This document shows, one piece after another, positions 26,354 through 34,185 of a stretch of DNA of 49,861 bases (the stretch's first letter is position 1; each line of letters opens with the position of its first letter). The notes below the pieces were generated by a model that worked only from the letters and a program-made list of their open reading frames with translations, had not been told where the DNA came from and did no database searches. The translations under genes and the position numbers were made by a program. The stretch is from Planctomycetota bacterium (GTDB lineage: Bacteria > Planctomycetota > UBA1135 > GCA-002748355): assembly GCA_027021385.1 (NCBI GenBank), contig JALUUL010000008.1, positions 151,469-201,329 on the forward strand, read 5' to 3'.

Positions 26354-27664
26354 TCAGGTTCTTTGAAGATTCTGCAGCGCCTCCTCGAAGGCGGGCCAGC
26401 TCTTTCCTACGCAAGAGACATCCGAGAGACGAAGCCGAATCCCGCGGGCCGCCTTCAAGACCCGGAAGGCCATCGCGACGCGATGGTCGCCGCGGGTGTC
26501 GATTCGGGGGATCTCCGCCCGCCTTTCGCTCGAATCCCCGGGAATCCCCCCGGTGAATTCGAGGCCTCCCGGGTTCTCCCGGACCCAGAGCCCGAGGGCG
26601 GCGAGCCCCGCGGCCATCGCCCGGATCCGGTCGCATTCCTTCGTCCGCAGCCTGGGAGAATCCCCGAGCCGGTGGCGCCCCGGCCGGGACGCCAGCATTA
26701 CGCAGAGGGCCGGAAAGACGTCCGGGCGTTCTTCGAGATCCAGGATCTCGACCCCACCCTCGCCTGAAGCGGGCAGGTAGCGGAGGACCTCGCCCTCTTC
26801 CTCGAAACGTCCCCCGAAGCCTTCGAGGTCCGCGCGCAGACGGAGGTCCGGATGCGGCAGGTCCGGGTCCAGGCCTTGGAGTTCGACCGTCCGTCCGGTC
26901 AGGAACCCGTACGCAAGGGGGAAGGCCATGGCCGAGGGATCGGAGGGGAGACGGAGATCCAGGTCGGGAAAGGTCCTCTCGACGGACGAAGCGAAGGAGA
27001 CATCGAGGGCTCCTTTCGTCTCCTCGACCCGGACCCGGAAACCGAAACGCCGGAGCCAGGCGAGGCTCAGACGGAGATAGCCCCGGGAGGCCTCGCCCTC
27101 GAAACGGATGCGGCCCTTCGGTTTCCGCAGCGCGAGCCCGAGGAGGAGACCCGTCGCTCCCTGGCTGCCCCCCTCGAGGGAGAGACGCACCCCTTCCGGA
27201 AGGGTCAGGCCGGGAGATTCGATCTCGAAGGGGACCCTTCCCTCCTCCACAGCGAAACGAAAGCGCGCCCCAAGGTCCTCGAGGAAAGAACGGATCGTTC
27301 CCAGTGGCCGGCGGGCGAGCCCCGGATCCCCGGTGAATCCCACCCTGCCGCCGAAGAGGCCGACGAGGGCGGTCAATACCCTGAGGGCGGTTCCATTCTG
27401 GCGCAGGTGCAGGACAGGGTTCCCGGAAACCGGCCCTCCCCCGGTCCCGCGAAGCCTGCAGAACCCCTCCTCCCGGCGATCCTCGACAAGTTCGAGCCAG
27501 CCGAGTCGGACAAGGGCGTCCAGGAGAACGGAAGCGTCCTCGTTCATCGGCCCCGCGAAGCGGATCCGCCCGGCGGAACCCGTCAGCGCGACGAGGCAGA
27601 GGACCCGCTGGAGGCTGCTCTTGCAGGGGGGCAGGGTGCAGCGTGCGGGCGGCGTTCCGGTCAT
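26354..27664 (-). CDS. aroA: 3-phosphoshikimate 1-carboxyvinyltransferase (EPSP synthase), divergent
   Basis: A 436-residue protein of EPSP-synthase length. Recognisable motifs: CKSSLQR (residues 14-20, for the usual SKSxTNR), QNGTALR (for NAGTAMR), RPLGTI, GSQGATGLLL (for SSQ), the catalytic Asp in ERPDVFPAL, TKECDR (for VKESDR), GDHRVAMAF and VGKSWPAF. The key Lys, Arg, Asp, Glu, HR and C-terminal Lys are kept, but the NAGT Asn and the first Ser of SSQ are replaced. It would join shikimate-3-phosphate and PEP in aromatic amino-acid synthesis. ATG 27664 has minus-strand AAGAGGT upstream. No other shikimate gene is near; it diverges from purC. A UDP-GlcNAc enolpyruvyl transferase is less likely. 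Confidence 0.75.
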   Translation of the reverse strand: MTGTPPARCTLPPCKSSLQRVLCLVALTGSAGRIRFAGPMNEDASVLLDALVRLGWLELVEDRREEGFCRLRGTGGGPVSGNPVLHLRQNGTALRVLTALVGLFGGRVGFTGDPGLARRPLGTIRSFLEDLGARFRFAVEEGRVPFEIESPGLTLPEGVRLSLEGGSQGATGLLLGLALRKPKGRIRFEGEASRGYLRLSLAWLRRFGFRVRVEETKGALDVSFASSVERTFPDLDLRLPSDPSAMAFPLAYGFLTGRTVELQGLDPDLPHPDLRLRADLEGFGGRFEEEGEVLRYLPASGEGGVEILDLEERPDVFPALCVMLASRPGRHRLGDSPRLRTKECDRIRAMAAGLAALGLWVRENPGGLEFTGGIPGDSSERRAEIPRIDTRGDHRVAMAFRVLKAARGIRLRLSDVSCVGKSWPAFEEALQNLQRT

Positions 27665-27751
27665 CGGGACCTCTTCCGATCGGGCTTGGATTCGACCTGT
27701 CCTCCGGCCAGGATGGGCGCCACTTCGACTTCCTGCAACGCCGGAGCCCGG

Positions 27752-28651
27752 ATGACTCCTCCTCCCCCCGCCGTCCTCCACACTGATCTCCCCTGCGCGA
27801 AGAAGCTCGGCGAGGGCAAGGTCCGAGACATCTACGCGCTCGGCGGAGACCTCCTCCTCGTCGCGAGCGACCGCGTCTCCGCCTTCGACGTCGTCCTGGG
27901 GAACGGCATCCCGGGCCGGGGCGTCGTCCTGACCTCGCTCTCCTCGTTCTGGTTCCGGATGACCCGGGACATCGTCGACAACCACTGTCTCGGCACGGAG
28001 GTCGAGAACTGGCCCGAACTCGATCCGGAAAGTCGCGAACTCCTCCGGGGACGCGCGATGCGCTGCCAGAAGGCCGATCCCCTCCCCGTCGAATGGGTCG
28101 TCCGCGGCTACCTCACCGGGAGCGGTTGGAAGGACTACCTCCGGGAGGGCAGGGTCTCGGGAGTCGAACTCCCCGACGGGCTCGGCCACGCGGCCCGTCT
28201 CGACCCGCCGATCCTGACCCCGTCGACGAAGGCGGAGAGCGGGCACGACGAACCGATCTCCTTCGAGGAAGTCGTCTCCCTCCTCGGAGAGGAGCATGCC
28301 CGGCGCGGACGGGACCTGGCGCTCGCCCTCTACGAGAGAGGAAGGGATTTCGCTCTCGAGAAAGGCTTCGTCATCGCGGACACGAAGTTCGAGTTCGGGC
28401 TCTTCGACGGAAAGATGATCCTGATCGACGAGTGCCTGACCCCCGACAGCTCCCGCTTCTGGCCGGCCGACCAGGTCCGTGAGGGAGCCTTCCCGGAAAG
28501 CTACGACAAGCAGGTCGTCCGCGACTGGCTCGAAAGGAGCGGATGGGACAAGCGGCCCCCCGCCCCCTCCCTTCCGGACGAGGTCGTCCGGGAGGCCCTC
28601 GGCCGTTATCTGCACATCCATGAGGCCCTGACCGGCCGCAGTCCTTTTTGA
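27752..28651 (+). CDS. purC: Phosphoribosylaminoimidazole-succinocarboxamide synthase (SAICAR synthase)
   Basis: A 299-residue PurC of the longer, yeast-like class. It joins CAIR with aspartate using ATP in purine synthesis. Motifs: GEGKVRDIY, VASDRVSAFDVVL, PVEWVVRGYLTGSGW, STKAESGHDEP, IADTKFEFG and LIDECLTPDSSRFWP. ATG 27752 follows GGAG at five bases; an in-frame ATG at 27713 would add 13 residues and has a weaker ribosome-binding site. It heads the run purC-purE-mtnA and diverges from aroA across 87 bp that must hold promoters for both, though I cannot pick out a good match. Confidence 0.95.
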   Translation: MTPPPPAVLHTDLPCAKKLGEGKVRDIYALGGDLLLVASDRVSAFDVVLGNGIPGRGVVLTSLSSFWFRMTRDIVDNHCLGTEVENWPELDPESRELLRGRAMRCQKADPLPVEWVVRGYLTGSGWKDYLREGRVSGVELPDGLGHAARLDPPILTPSTKAESGHDEPISFEEVVSLLGEEHARRGRDLALALYERGRDFALEKGFVIADTKFEFGLFDGKMILIDECLTPDSSRFWPADQVREGAFPESYDKQVVRDWLERSGWDKRPPAPSLPDEVVREALGRYLHIHEALTGRSPF

Positions 28652-28688
28652 ACCCTCTCCTCTTCTCCAGGATCCTCAGGTGAGATCG

Positions 28689-29198
28689 ATGGCTCCACCG
28701 GTCGTCTTCGTCATGGGTTCCGATTCGGACCTCCCCGTTCTCCAGGAGGGATTCGACCTTCTCGAGTCCCTCGGCGTCTCCTTTGGAGCGCGCATCCTCT
28801 CCGCGCACCGGACGCCGAAGGAAACCCAGGAGTTCGCCGCCTCGGCGGAGCGCGAGGGCGTCCGGATCCTCGTCGCTGCGGCCGGGCTCGCGGCGCACTT
28901 GGCCGGCGTGCTCGCGGCCCACAGCACTCTCCCGGTCGTCGGGGTTCCGATGCCGGGCTCCTCCCTCGGGGGGGTCGATGCACTCTATTCGACCGTGCAG
29001 ATGCCCGGCGGCGTCCCGGTGGCCTCGATGGGCATCGGCAAGGCGGGGGCGAAGAACGCCGCTCTCTTCGCGGTCCGGATCCTCGCCCTGCAGGACGAGG
29101 CCCTGCACGCGCGGCTCCGGGAGTTCATCGAGGCCCAGGCCGAAAGAGTGAAGGCGAAGGACGTCGAACTCCGGAAGCGCTACGGCTGGGACGACTGA
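28689..29198 (+). CDS. purE: N5-carboxyaminoimidazole ribonucleotide mutase, class I
   Basis: A 169-residue class I PurE, converting N5-CAIR to CAIR just before the PurC step. Motifs: VMGSDSDLPV near the N-terminus, SAHRTPKE, AAAGLAAHLAGVLAAHSTLPVVGVP and the GGVPVASMGIG segment. ATG 28689 has AGGTGAG just upstream; an in-frame GTG at 28680 would add three residues and is also possible. It lies 37 bp after purC and two bases before mtnA. PurK, needed to supply N5-CAIR, is not in the window. Confidence 0.94.
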   Translation: MAPPVVFVMGSDSDLPVLQEGFDLLESLGVSFGARILSAHRTPKETQEFAASAEREGVRILVAAAGLAAHLAGVLAAHSTLPVVGVPMPGSSLGGVDALYSTVQMPGGVPVASMGIGKAGAKNAALFAVRILALQDEALHARLREFIEAQAERVKAKDVELRKRYGWDD

Positions 29199-29199
29199 G

Positions 29200-30249
29200 G
29201 TGGACGCCCGCCCGATCCCCGCGATCCGCTGGGAAGGGGGTCCCGAGGGTCGCCTCCTCCTCCTCGACCAGACGAAGCTCCCCTCGAAGCTCGAGGTCCT
29301 CGAGATCCGGGACGTCGAGAGCCTGGCCCGCGCGATCCGCGAACTCGCGGTCCGCGGAGCCCCCGCGATCGGGGTCGCCGCCGCCTACGGTGGGGTCCTG
29401 GCCCTCCGGGAGAGCCCGCCCTCGCCCCGCGAGCGCCTTGAGGAGGCCCTTGACCTTCTGGCCGCCTCTCGTCCGACGGCCGTGAACCTCTTCCACGCCC
29501 TTTCCAGGCTCCGGCGCCGGGCGGCGGCCCTTCCTGGCGAAGACCCCGCGACCCTGGCCGCGGCCCTCCTCGACGAGGCGCGAACCCTCCATCGGGAGGA
29601 CGAGGACCTCTGCGCCTCCCTCGGCCGGCACGGGGCGACCCTCCTCGAGGACGGCATGACCGTCCTCACGCATTGCAACACCGGCCGGCTCGCGACGGCC
29701 GGCGTCGGAACCGCCCTGGCCTGCATCCTCACCGCGCACCGGGAAGGCAAGCGCCTTCTCGTCTACGCGGACGAGACGCGCCCCCTCCTCCAGGGGGCGC
29801 GCCTGACCCTCTTCGAACTCGCCGAGGCCGGGATCGAGGCCCGCCTCCTCGTCGACGGGGCCGGCCCGGGCCTCCTGCTCGCCGGGGAGATCCAGGCCGT
29901 CTTCGTCGGGGCGGACCGCATCGCCGCCAACGGCGATACGGCCAACAAGGTCGGAACCCTTCCCCTCGCCCTGGCCGCGTCGAGGGCGGGGGTCCCGTTC
30001 TACGTCGTCGCTCCGTCCACGACCCTCGACCCCTCCCTTCCCGACGGGAGATCCATCCCGATCGAGGAGCGGGACGGGGATGAGGTGACCTCCCTCCTCG
30101 GCGACAGGGTCCCCCCGGGGACCCGGGCCCGGAATCCGGCCTTCGACGTCACTCCGGCCGACCTGATCACGGCCCTCGTGACCGAGCACGGAATCTGCCG
30201 CAGTCCCGACCGGGACGGGATCAAGGCCCTCCTCGACTCCGGTCGATAA
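29200..30249 (+). CDS. mtnA: S-methyl-5-thioribose-1-phosphate isomerase
   Basis: A 349-residue MtnA of the methionine salvage pathway, isomerising methylthioribose-1-phosphate to methylthioribulose-1-phosphate. The catalytic pair is visible: Cys159 in THCNTG and Asp239 in [24 protein letters not shown] (52-64) and GDTANKVGT are further signatures distinguishing it from eIF2B-like regulatory subunits. The GTG start lies one base after the purE stop, so the gene is coupled to purE. No other mtn gene is near. Grouping with purines may reflect adenine/methylthioadenosine recycling (inference). Confidence 0.93.
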   Translation: MDARPIPAIRWEGGPEGRLLLLDQTKLPSKLEVLEIRDVESLARAIRELAVRGAPAIGVAAAYGGVLALRESPPSPRERLEEALDLLAASRPTAVNLFHALSRLRRRAAALPGEDPATLAAALLDEARTLHREDEDLCASLGRHGATLLEDGMTVLTHCNTGRLATAGVGTALACILTAHREGKRLLVYADETRPLLQGARLTLFELAEAGIEARLLVDGAGPGLLLAGEIQAVFVGADRIAANGDTANKVGTLPLALAASRAGVPFYVVAPSTTLDPSLPDGRSIPIEERDGDEVTSLLGDRVPPGTRARNPAFDVTPADLITALVTEHGICRSPDRDGIKALLDSGR

Positions 30250-30293
30250 GGGACGGACGCGCCCGCGCGCCCGACCGAAGGAGGAAGCCGCAC

Positions 30294-30707
30294 ATGAGCC
30301 CGTCCACCCGAAGGAAAGCCGCCGCCACGGCCTCCCGGAGCACGCCGGCCCGGCGCCGTTCCAAGGCCACGTCGAAGAAGGGGACCGCCAAGAAGCGCGA
30401 TTCGAAGAAGGCCTCCTCGAAGAAGGGAAAGGCCCAAGGTTCCGCGACCCGCAAGACGGGTTCTCGTTCCCCTTCTCGGAGCATAGGGAAGACCTCCGCC
30501 AAGACGAAGCCGAAGAAGACCCTCTCCAAGGCGAAGACGGCGAAGAAGCCGATCCGGAAGGACCCGGACCTCGAGATCGACGCCGAGGTCATGGCCTTCA
30601 TCCGGGCCATCGACCAGTACAAGAAGCGGGAGAACCGCCCGTTCCCGGGTTGGAGCGAGATCCTCGCAATCCTCAAGGACCTGGGCTACCGCAAGGTTTC
30701 GGGCTGA
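30294..30707 (+). CDS. Lysine-rich histone-H1-like protein with conserved C-terminal domain
   Basis: A 137-residue basic protein. Residues 1 to about 90 are an Ala/Ser/Thr/Lys-rich tail with many KK pairs ([19 protein letters not shown]), like bacterial H1-type tails such as Hc1 or AlgP. Residues about 91-137 form a compact acidic-then-aromatic domain: [24 protein letters not shown] and [10 protein letters not shown] recall this ending from small planctomycete proteins; that recall is not verified here. It probably binds DNA or nucleic acid. A strong ribosome-binding site (AAGGAGG) lies 9-10 bases before ATG 30294, implying high expression. It follows mtnA by 44 bp. Confidence 0.7.
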   Translation: MSPSTRRKAAATASRSTPARRRSKATSKKGTAKKRDSKKASSKKGKAQGSATRKTGSRSPSRSIGKTSAKTKPKKTLSKAKTAKKPIRKDPDLEIDAEVMAFIRAIDQYKKRENRPFPGWSEILAILKDLGYRKVSG

Positions 30708-30737
30708 GAGGTTCCGGGCCGATCCGGGGAGGCGACC

Positions 30738-30764
30738 GGGGGCCGAGGCGGCCCCCCCATTTCC
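30738..30764 (+). terminator. Candidate intrinsic terminator after the H1-like gene
   Basis: A perfect 7-bp stem, GGGGGCC (30738-30744) and GGCCCCC (30750-30756), with the loop GAGGC, is followed by CCCATTTCCC. The GC-rich stem is good but the T run is short. It lies 31 bp after the H1-like stop and would end the purC-purE-mtnA transcript. Confidence 0.4.
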
Positions 30765-30865
30765 CGAGGGCCCCTTGCACGGAGGGGGGGAGGATGCTTG
30801 CATGTCCGGCCGTACCGGCGGCGGGGGAAACGGCCCCTCCCCCGCCGCGGACCGGATCCGGTCTC

Positions 30866-31135
30866 ATGAAGCCCGACCTCGAGAGCATCCGAAGCATCGT
30901 CTCCTCCGTGACGGGACTCCCCGCCGTCGAACTCGAGGGCGATGCGGACTTCCTCGCCTCCGGCCTGCTCGACTCCCTCCAGGTCGTAGAGATCGCCGGG
31001 GCGCTCGAGGACCGCTTCGGGATCCGTCTCGATCCCTGGGATTTCATCCCCCGGAACTTCGCGAACCTCCGGGCGCTCCTGGCGCTCTGCCGGAGTCGCG
31101 TTCCCGGGACCGGGCGCGGGGCCGAGGTCGCCTAG
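30866..31135 (+). CDS. Acyl carrier protein (stand-alone)
   Basis: An 89-residue acyl carrier protein. The phosphopantetheine attachment Ser37 sits in SGLLDSLQVVEI, and the surrounding pattern (DADFLASGLLDSLQ...LEDRFGIRLDPWDF) fits carrier proteins of specialised pathways better than fatty-acid AcpP (which has DSLDxVEL). DPWDF-x-P-x-NFANL is typical of D-alanine carrier or polyketide-like ACPs. ATG 30866 is the first good start; the DNA before it lacks coding character. No acyl-activating or condensing partner lies nearby, so its client enzyme is unknown. Ends 30 bp before the convergent YcfL gene. Confidence 0.82.
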   Translation: MKPDLESIRSIVSSVTGLPAVELEGDADFLASGLLDSLQVVEIAGALEDRFGIRLDPWDFIPRNFANLRALLALCRSRVPGTGRGAEVA

Positions 31136-31153
31136 GAACCGGCCGGCCCCTCC

Positions 31154-31173
31154 ATTCAGGGCGATTCAGGGCG
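31154..31173. repeat. 10-bp perfect tandem duplication
   Basis: ATTCAGGGCG occurs twice head to tail at 31154-31163 and 31164-31173. It covers the stop codon and last codons of the minus-strand YcfL gene. A simple slippage duplication is the likely origin. Confidence 0.8.
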
Positions 31174-31588
31174 CGTAGCGTTCGATCTCGACCTCGAAGC
31201 GCTCCGCCAGGCTCCGGAAGCTCGTCACCGTATGGTGCACGGTCCCCCGGGGCACGGCGACGTAGGTTCTCGGAGTCTCGTCCCCGGGGATCACGAAGCC
31301 CTTAGCGTCCTTGAACACGACCTTGACGAGGAGCTCGAGTCGTTCCCCTCCCAGGTTCCGGAGGGGAATGACGAGCCGAAGCCTGCCGGAATCGAGGCGG
31401 TCCTCCCGGACGGTCCCGACCTCGAGCGAACCCATGAGGGTCGGGTCGACGAGGACCGGGCCTTCGCGGACGCTCCGCCCGTCCACGAGCGGGAGGCCGG
31501 GCCCGGGGACGGGAAGGGGGACGCATCCGCCGGCCGCGAGGAGACCGAGGCACAGGACCGGGAGGAGGACCCGGAGATTCGGGAGCAT
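31166..31588 (-). CDS. YcfL-family (DUF1425) lipoprotein
   Basis: A 140-residue protein. A lipoprotein signal peptide (LPNLRVLLPVLCLGLLAAGGC) ends at a lipobox AGGC with Cys22. The mature part has VGTVREDRLDSGRLRLVIPLRNLG, then LELLVKVVFKDAKGF and a VAVPRGTVHHTV segment, the pattern of the YcfL/DUF1425 beta-sandwich. YcfL partners are LpoB-like outer-membrane lipoproteins in enterobacteria. ATG 31588 is chosen so that the signal peptide begins at once; a longer in-frame extension to 31738 has no signal. A 234-bp stretch upstream (31589-31822) shows no gene. Confidence 0.65.
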   Translation of the reverse strand: MLPNLRVLLPVLCLGLLAAGGCVPLPVPGPGLPLVDGRSVREGPVLVDPTLMGSLEVGTVREDRLDSGRLRLVIPLRNLGGERLELLVKVVFKDAKGFVIPGDETPRTYVAVPRGTVHHTVTSFRSLAERFEVEIERYAP

Positions 31589-31822
31589 CCTCCGATCCTC
31601 GCAGGGTCGTGAGGCGGGAAGGAGCGGAATCGCATGCATGAGGGTCATTCCTCCTGGCCGGGGCATCCTCGAAGCCGCGCCGCGCGCGGGCCCCTTCGCG
31701 AGGATACCGGCGGGTTGGGGTTCCGGAGCAAACTCCATTCCCCGCGCTTTCCGGCGGACTTCGGCCCGTCATCGCCGGATTCCAGGTTTCCCGTCCCCTT
31801 CGGGAGACGCTCCCCCCCCAGG

Positions 31823-32332
31823 TCAGCGCTCGATCCGGGCCAGAGCCCGCCCGCGATGGTCGAGCACGGCGGTCCGGAATCCGATCGGGACGACGAAGCG
31901 CAGCGCGAGCACGACGAGCCCCTTCCTTGGGAAACGGGCTCCCCGCCCCTCGGGACGGCGCGGGGAGAGCAGGCTGTAGTCCCAGAGCTGCCCGACCGGA
32001 TCGATGCCCTCGCGCAGCAACCGGATCCGTCCGGGTCCCCCGTCGAAGCGGTCGAGGACGAGGTCCCCGGGATGGAAACCGACCGGAAGGTTCTTCAACC
32101 GCACCCGAATCTCGACGAGTTCGTTCTTTCGGGCCAGGGGGTGCGTCCGGAAATCCTCGGGGACCGGATCGACCTGCCGGACGGAGGAGACCTGGGCGGC
32201 GATCCAGCGGCGCCGGCCCTTCGCGGTCCGGGAGACTTCCGACTCGGCCTGGAGGATCATCCAGCCGCTCAAGACCACGGCTCCGACCATCGAACCGAGC
32301 AGGACTCCGATCCGTACCGGCATGGGGATCAT
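31823..32332 (-). CDS. Membrane-anchored hypothetical protein
   Basis: A 169-residue protein I do not recognise. Residues 6-27 form one hydrophobic helix (RIGVLLGSMVGAVVLSGWMIL), then a basic stretch (RTAKGRRRW) and a C-terminal beta-rich domain with alternating hydrophobics (LVEIRVRLKNLPVGF, GLVVLALRFVVPIGFRTAV). The topology is probably N-in with the domain outside. ATG 32332 or the in-frame ATG at 32323 are both possible starts. A TATATA hexamer ends five bases before 32332. It follows the phosphotransferase-like gene by 66 bp on the same strand. Confidence 0.55.
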   Translation of the reverse strand: MIPMPVRIGVLLGSMVGAVVLSGWMILQAESEVSRTAKGRRRWIAAQVSSVRQVDPVPEDFRTHPLARKNELVEIRVRLKNLPVGFHPGDLVLDRFDGGPGRIRLLREGIDPVGQLWDYSLLSPRRPEGRGARFPRKGLVVLALRFVVPIGFRTAVLDHRGRALARIER

Positions 32333-32398
32333 GGCCCTATATATCGGCCGAATCCCCGCGCTCCTTGCCGGAGGGCCGGATGGGGGCGGGAACGGGCC

Positions 32399-32974
32399 CT
32401 AGTCCTCGAGAGGCAGGAGAAGGGTGAAGCCCCGTGGGGACCGGGAGAACCGCGCCCCCAGGACCTCCCAGCGGAATCTCTCCCAGGCCTCCTTCCGGCC
32501 CCTGGGGAGGTCCGATGCGGTCTCGAGTTCGAGGCGGACCCGGCCCTCTCCCCCCGACGACGACAGCGCGATCCGTCCCCCCTCCCCCCCCCAGGAGAGC
32601 CCGAAGAGGAGATCCTCGAGTTCCGCGGGGGGGATCCGGACCCTGCACGGGCCTACTTCCGACAGGTCGAGTTCGACCCGCCCACCCTCCCCCTCGACCG
32701 CACGGACGAAGTCGGAAAGGAGGGAAGGGAGGTCGCAGGGGGTGTTTTCCCCCCCTTGCGAGCGCAGCAGGCGGTGTGCGAGATCGAGGGCGGCCTCGAT
32801 CTCCAGGACGGCGGCGAGCGCGCGCTCGAGATCGGCCCTCACCGCCGGATCCTCCGTCCTCTCGAGGGCGAGGTCGAGGGAACCGAGGACGACACCGAGA
32901 CGGTTCCGGACCTCGTGCGCGAGCCCGCGGCCCGCTTCCACCCATCCATCGCCTCGAGATTCCGGCCTCGTCAT
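32399..32974 (-). CDS. Histidine-phosphotransferase-like protein (degenerate histidine kinase, ChpT/Spo0B-like)
   Basis: A 191-residue protein without sensor or membrane helices. The H-box is intact: GRGLAHEVRNRLGVVLG with His20, followed by a two-helix DHp-like hairpin to about residue 75. The C-terminal half resembles a HATPase fold (ELEDLLFGLSWGGEGGRIAL ending in SPRGFTLLLPL), but the N-box Asn and the DxG and GxG ATP-binding motifs are missing. This is the layout of the phosphotransferases Spo0B and ChpT, which relay phosphate between response regulators. ATG 32974 has minus-strand AAGGAG about eight bases upstream. A decayed kinase is the alternative. No response regulator is in the window. 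Confidence 0.55.
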   Translation of the reverse strand: MTRPESRGDGWVEAGRGLAHEVRNRLGVVLGSLDLALERTEDPAVRADLERALAAVLEIEAALDLAHRLLRSQGGENTPCDLPSLLSDFVRAVEGEGGRVELDLSEVGPCRVRIPPAELEDLLFGLSWGGEGGRIALSSSGGEGRVRLELETASDLPRGRKEAWERFRWEVLGARFSRSPRGFTLLLPLED

Positions 32975-33025
32975 CGGTCGATCTCCTTCGCGCCGGCTGA
33001 CGCATCCGGGGGACCCGCCCTCCCC

Positions 33026-33601
33026 TCACTCCTCACGGCGGGATTCTCCCCGGGCTCCCCCGCGAAAGGGAAGCGGCGACCTCGGATGTCCGACGACCCA
33101 GCCCGGCTCGAACCATACCCTTCCGCCCTCTTCCCGCCGGATCCTCTGGGTATTGGACCGGGTCCCGTCCGCGTGGACCCAGGTCTGCAGGCCGGTCACC
33201 GGGTCGGTGTCGATCCGGATCACCGGAGCGTAGGGCCTCCCCGCCTCGAAGCCGGGAAAGGGAGGCGCCTCGAGGACTCCGTTCAACGGGGGCAGCCAGG
33301 TCCCGTCCGGGAACACCGCGGCGCCGGGGGGAGGTGGCCCGGTCCGGCCGATCCCCCGTCTCGGGCTTCCCAGAGTCCCGGAGTCCTTCCTTCGAGGAGG
33401 ACCGTCTCCATTCCGCGCGGCTGGGCCTTCCCCCGTTCCGACGCCCCGCCCCTTCGCGGGGGGAGCGACGGACCGGGCCTCCGGGTCGGGCGGATTCCTC
33501 CCCTCCGTCCGCGAATCGCTCCTCCCGAGGAGGAAGACGGCGGGGATTCCGAGGAGGAGGATGCCGCTCGAGCAGAGGATCCGGAGACTCGTTCGTTTCA
33601 T
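33026..33601 (-). CDS. Single-helix hypothetical protein with Pro/Gly-rich linker
   Basis: A 191-residue protein of unknown family. It begins with a signal-anchor (KRTSLRILCSSGILLLGIPAVFLLG), followed by a disordered Pro/Gly/Arg-rich linker (about 30-100) and a short folded C-terminal part with a VIRIDTDPVTGLQTWVHADG segment and GGRVWFEPGWV. It is likely exported and tethered to the inner membrane. ATG 33601 is preferred because the anchor then starts at once; an upstream in-frame extension to 33784 looks non-coding. It is divergent from nuoA and heads the minus-strand group with the phosphotransferase-like gene. Confidence 0.5.
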   Translation of the reverse strand: MKRTSLRILCSSGILLLGIPAVFLLGRSDSRTEGRNPPDPEARSVAPPAKGRGVGTGEGPAARNGDGPPRRKDSGTLGSPRRGIGRTGPPPPGAAVFPDGTWLPPLNGVLEAPPFPGFEAGRPYAPVIRIDTDPVTGLQTWVHADGTRSNTQRIRREEGGRVWFEPGWVVGHPRSPLPFRGGARGESRREE

Positions 33602-33713
33602 GACCGGAGGCCGTCCTTCGGGTCTTCCAGCAGCGCGCGGGACCTCGGGGAAAGCATACCCGAGCGCCCTCCCCCGCTGCGTCATTCCGGCGCGAGGGGA
33701 GACTCGGCTTTTC

Positions 33714-33742
33714 TTGCCCTCCCGGAGCCCCCCCCGTACAGT
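33714..33742 (+). promoter_or_regulatory. Candidate sigma-70-type promoter for the nuo operon
   Basis: TTGCCC (33714-33719) and TACAGT (33737-33742) are separated by exactly 17 bases and resemble TTGACA and TATAAT (four matches each). The site lies about 71 bases before the nuoA ATG, in the only non-coding gap upstream of the operon. GC-rich surroundings make chance matches less likely, but there is no direct evidence. Confidence 0.4.
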
Positions 33743-33813
33743 CCTTCCCGATTTCACGGATCCGCCGACCTCGGCAATGGGCATTTCAGGGGAATCCCGA
33801 CCGGGAGAGGGCC

Positions 33814-34185
33814 ATGCTGGCCGATTACGTTCCGATCCTGATCCTGCTTCTCGTAGTGATCGGTTTCGTCGTCTTCAACCTGGCCGTTTCCGAGATCCTC
33901 GGGCGCCGGCGGGCGACTCGGGGAAAGGCCAGCACGTATGAATGCGGCATCGACCCGGAGACCAATGCGCGCGGGCGGTTCTCGGTCAAGTTCTTCCTCG
34001 TCGCCGTCCTGTTCATCCTCTTCGACATCGAGTCGGTCTTCCTGATCCCCCTCGGGGTCAACCTGAAGGCCTTCGCCGCCGCCGGGGCGGGGACCTTCCT
34101 CCTCGTCGAGATGATCCTCTTCATGGTCGTCCTGGGCCTGGGACTCGCATACATCTGGAGGAAGGGAGGGCTCGAATGGGATTGA
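33814..34185 (+). CDS. nuoA: NADH-quinone oxidoreductase subunit A
   Basis: A 123-residue NuoA with three membrane helices (about 5-27, 60-82, 88-112). The conserved loop [13 protein letters not shown] (36-48) carries the Cys next to the quinone tunnel, and [12 protein letters not shown] (70-81) has the acidic residues of helix 2. It is part of the membrane arm near the quinone site. GGGAGAGG lies just before ATG 33814. It heads the nuo operon and overlaps nuoC by ten bases, leaving no room for nuoB. Confidence 0.95.
   Translation: MLADYVPILILLLVVIGFVVFNLAVSEILGRRRATRGKASTYECGIDPETNARGRFSVKFFLVAVLFILFDIESVFLIPLGVNLKAFAAAGAGTFLLVEMILFMVVLGLGLAYIWRKGGLEWD

Noticed and set aside
33942-34175. 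A NuoB hidden in another frame within nuoA
   Set aside because: The alternative frames here lack the NuoB cysteine pattern and are Arg/Pro-rich shadows of nuoA.
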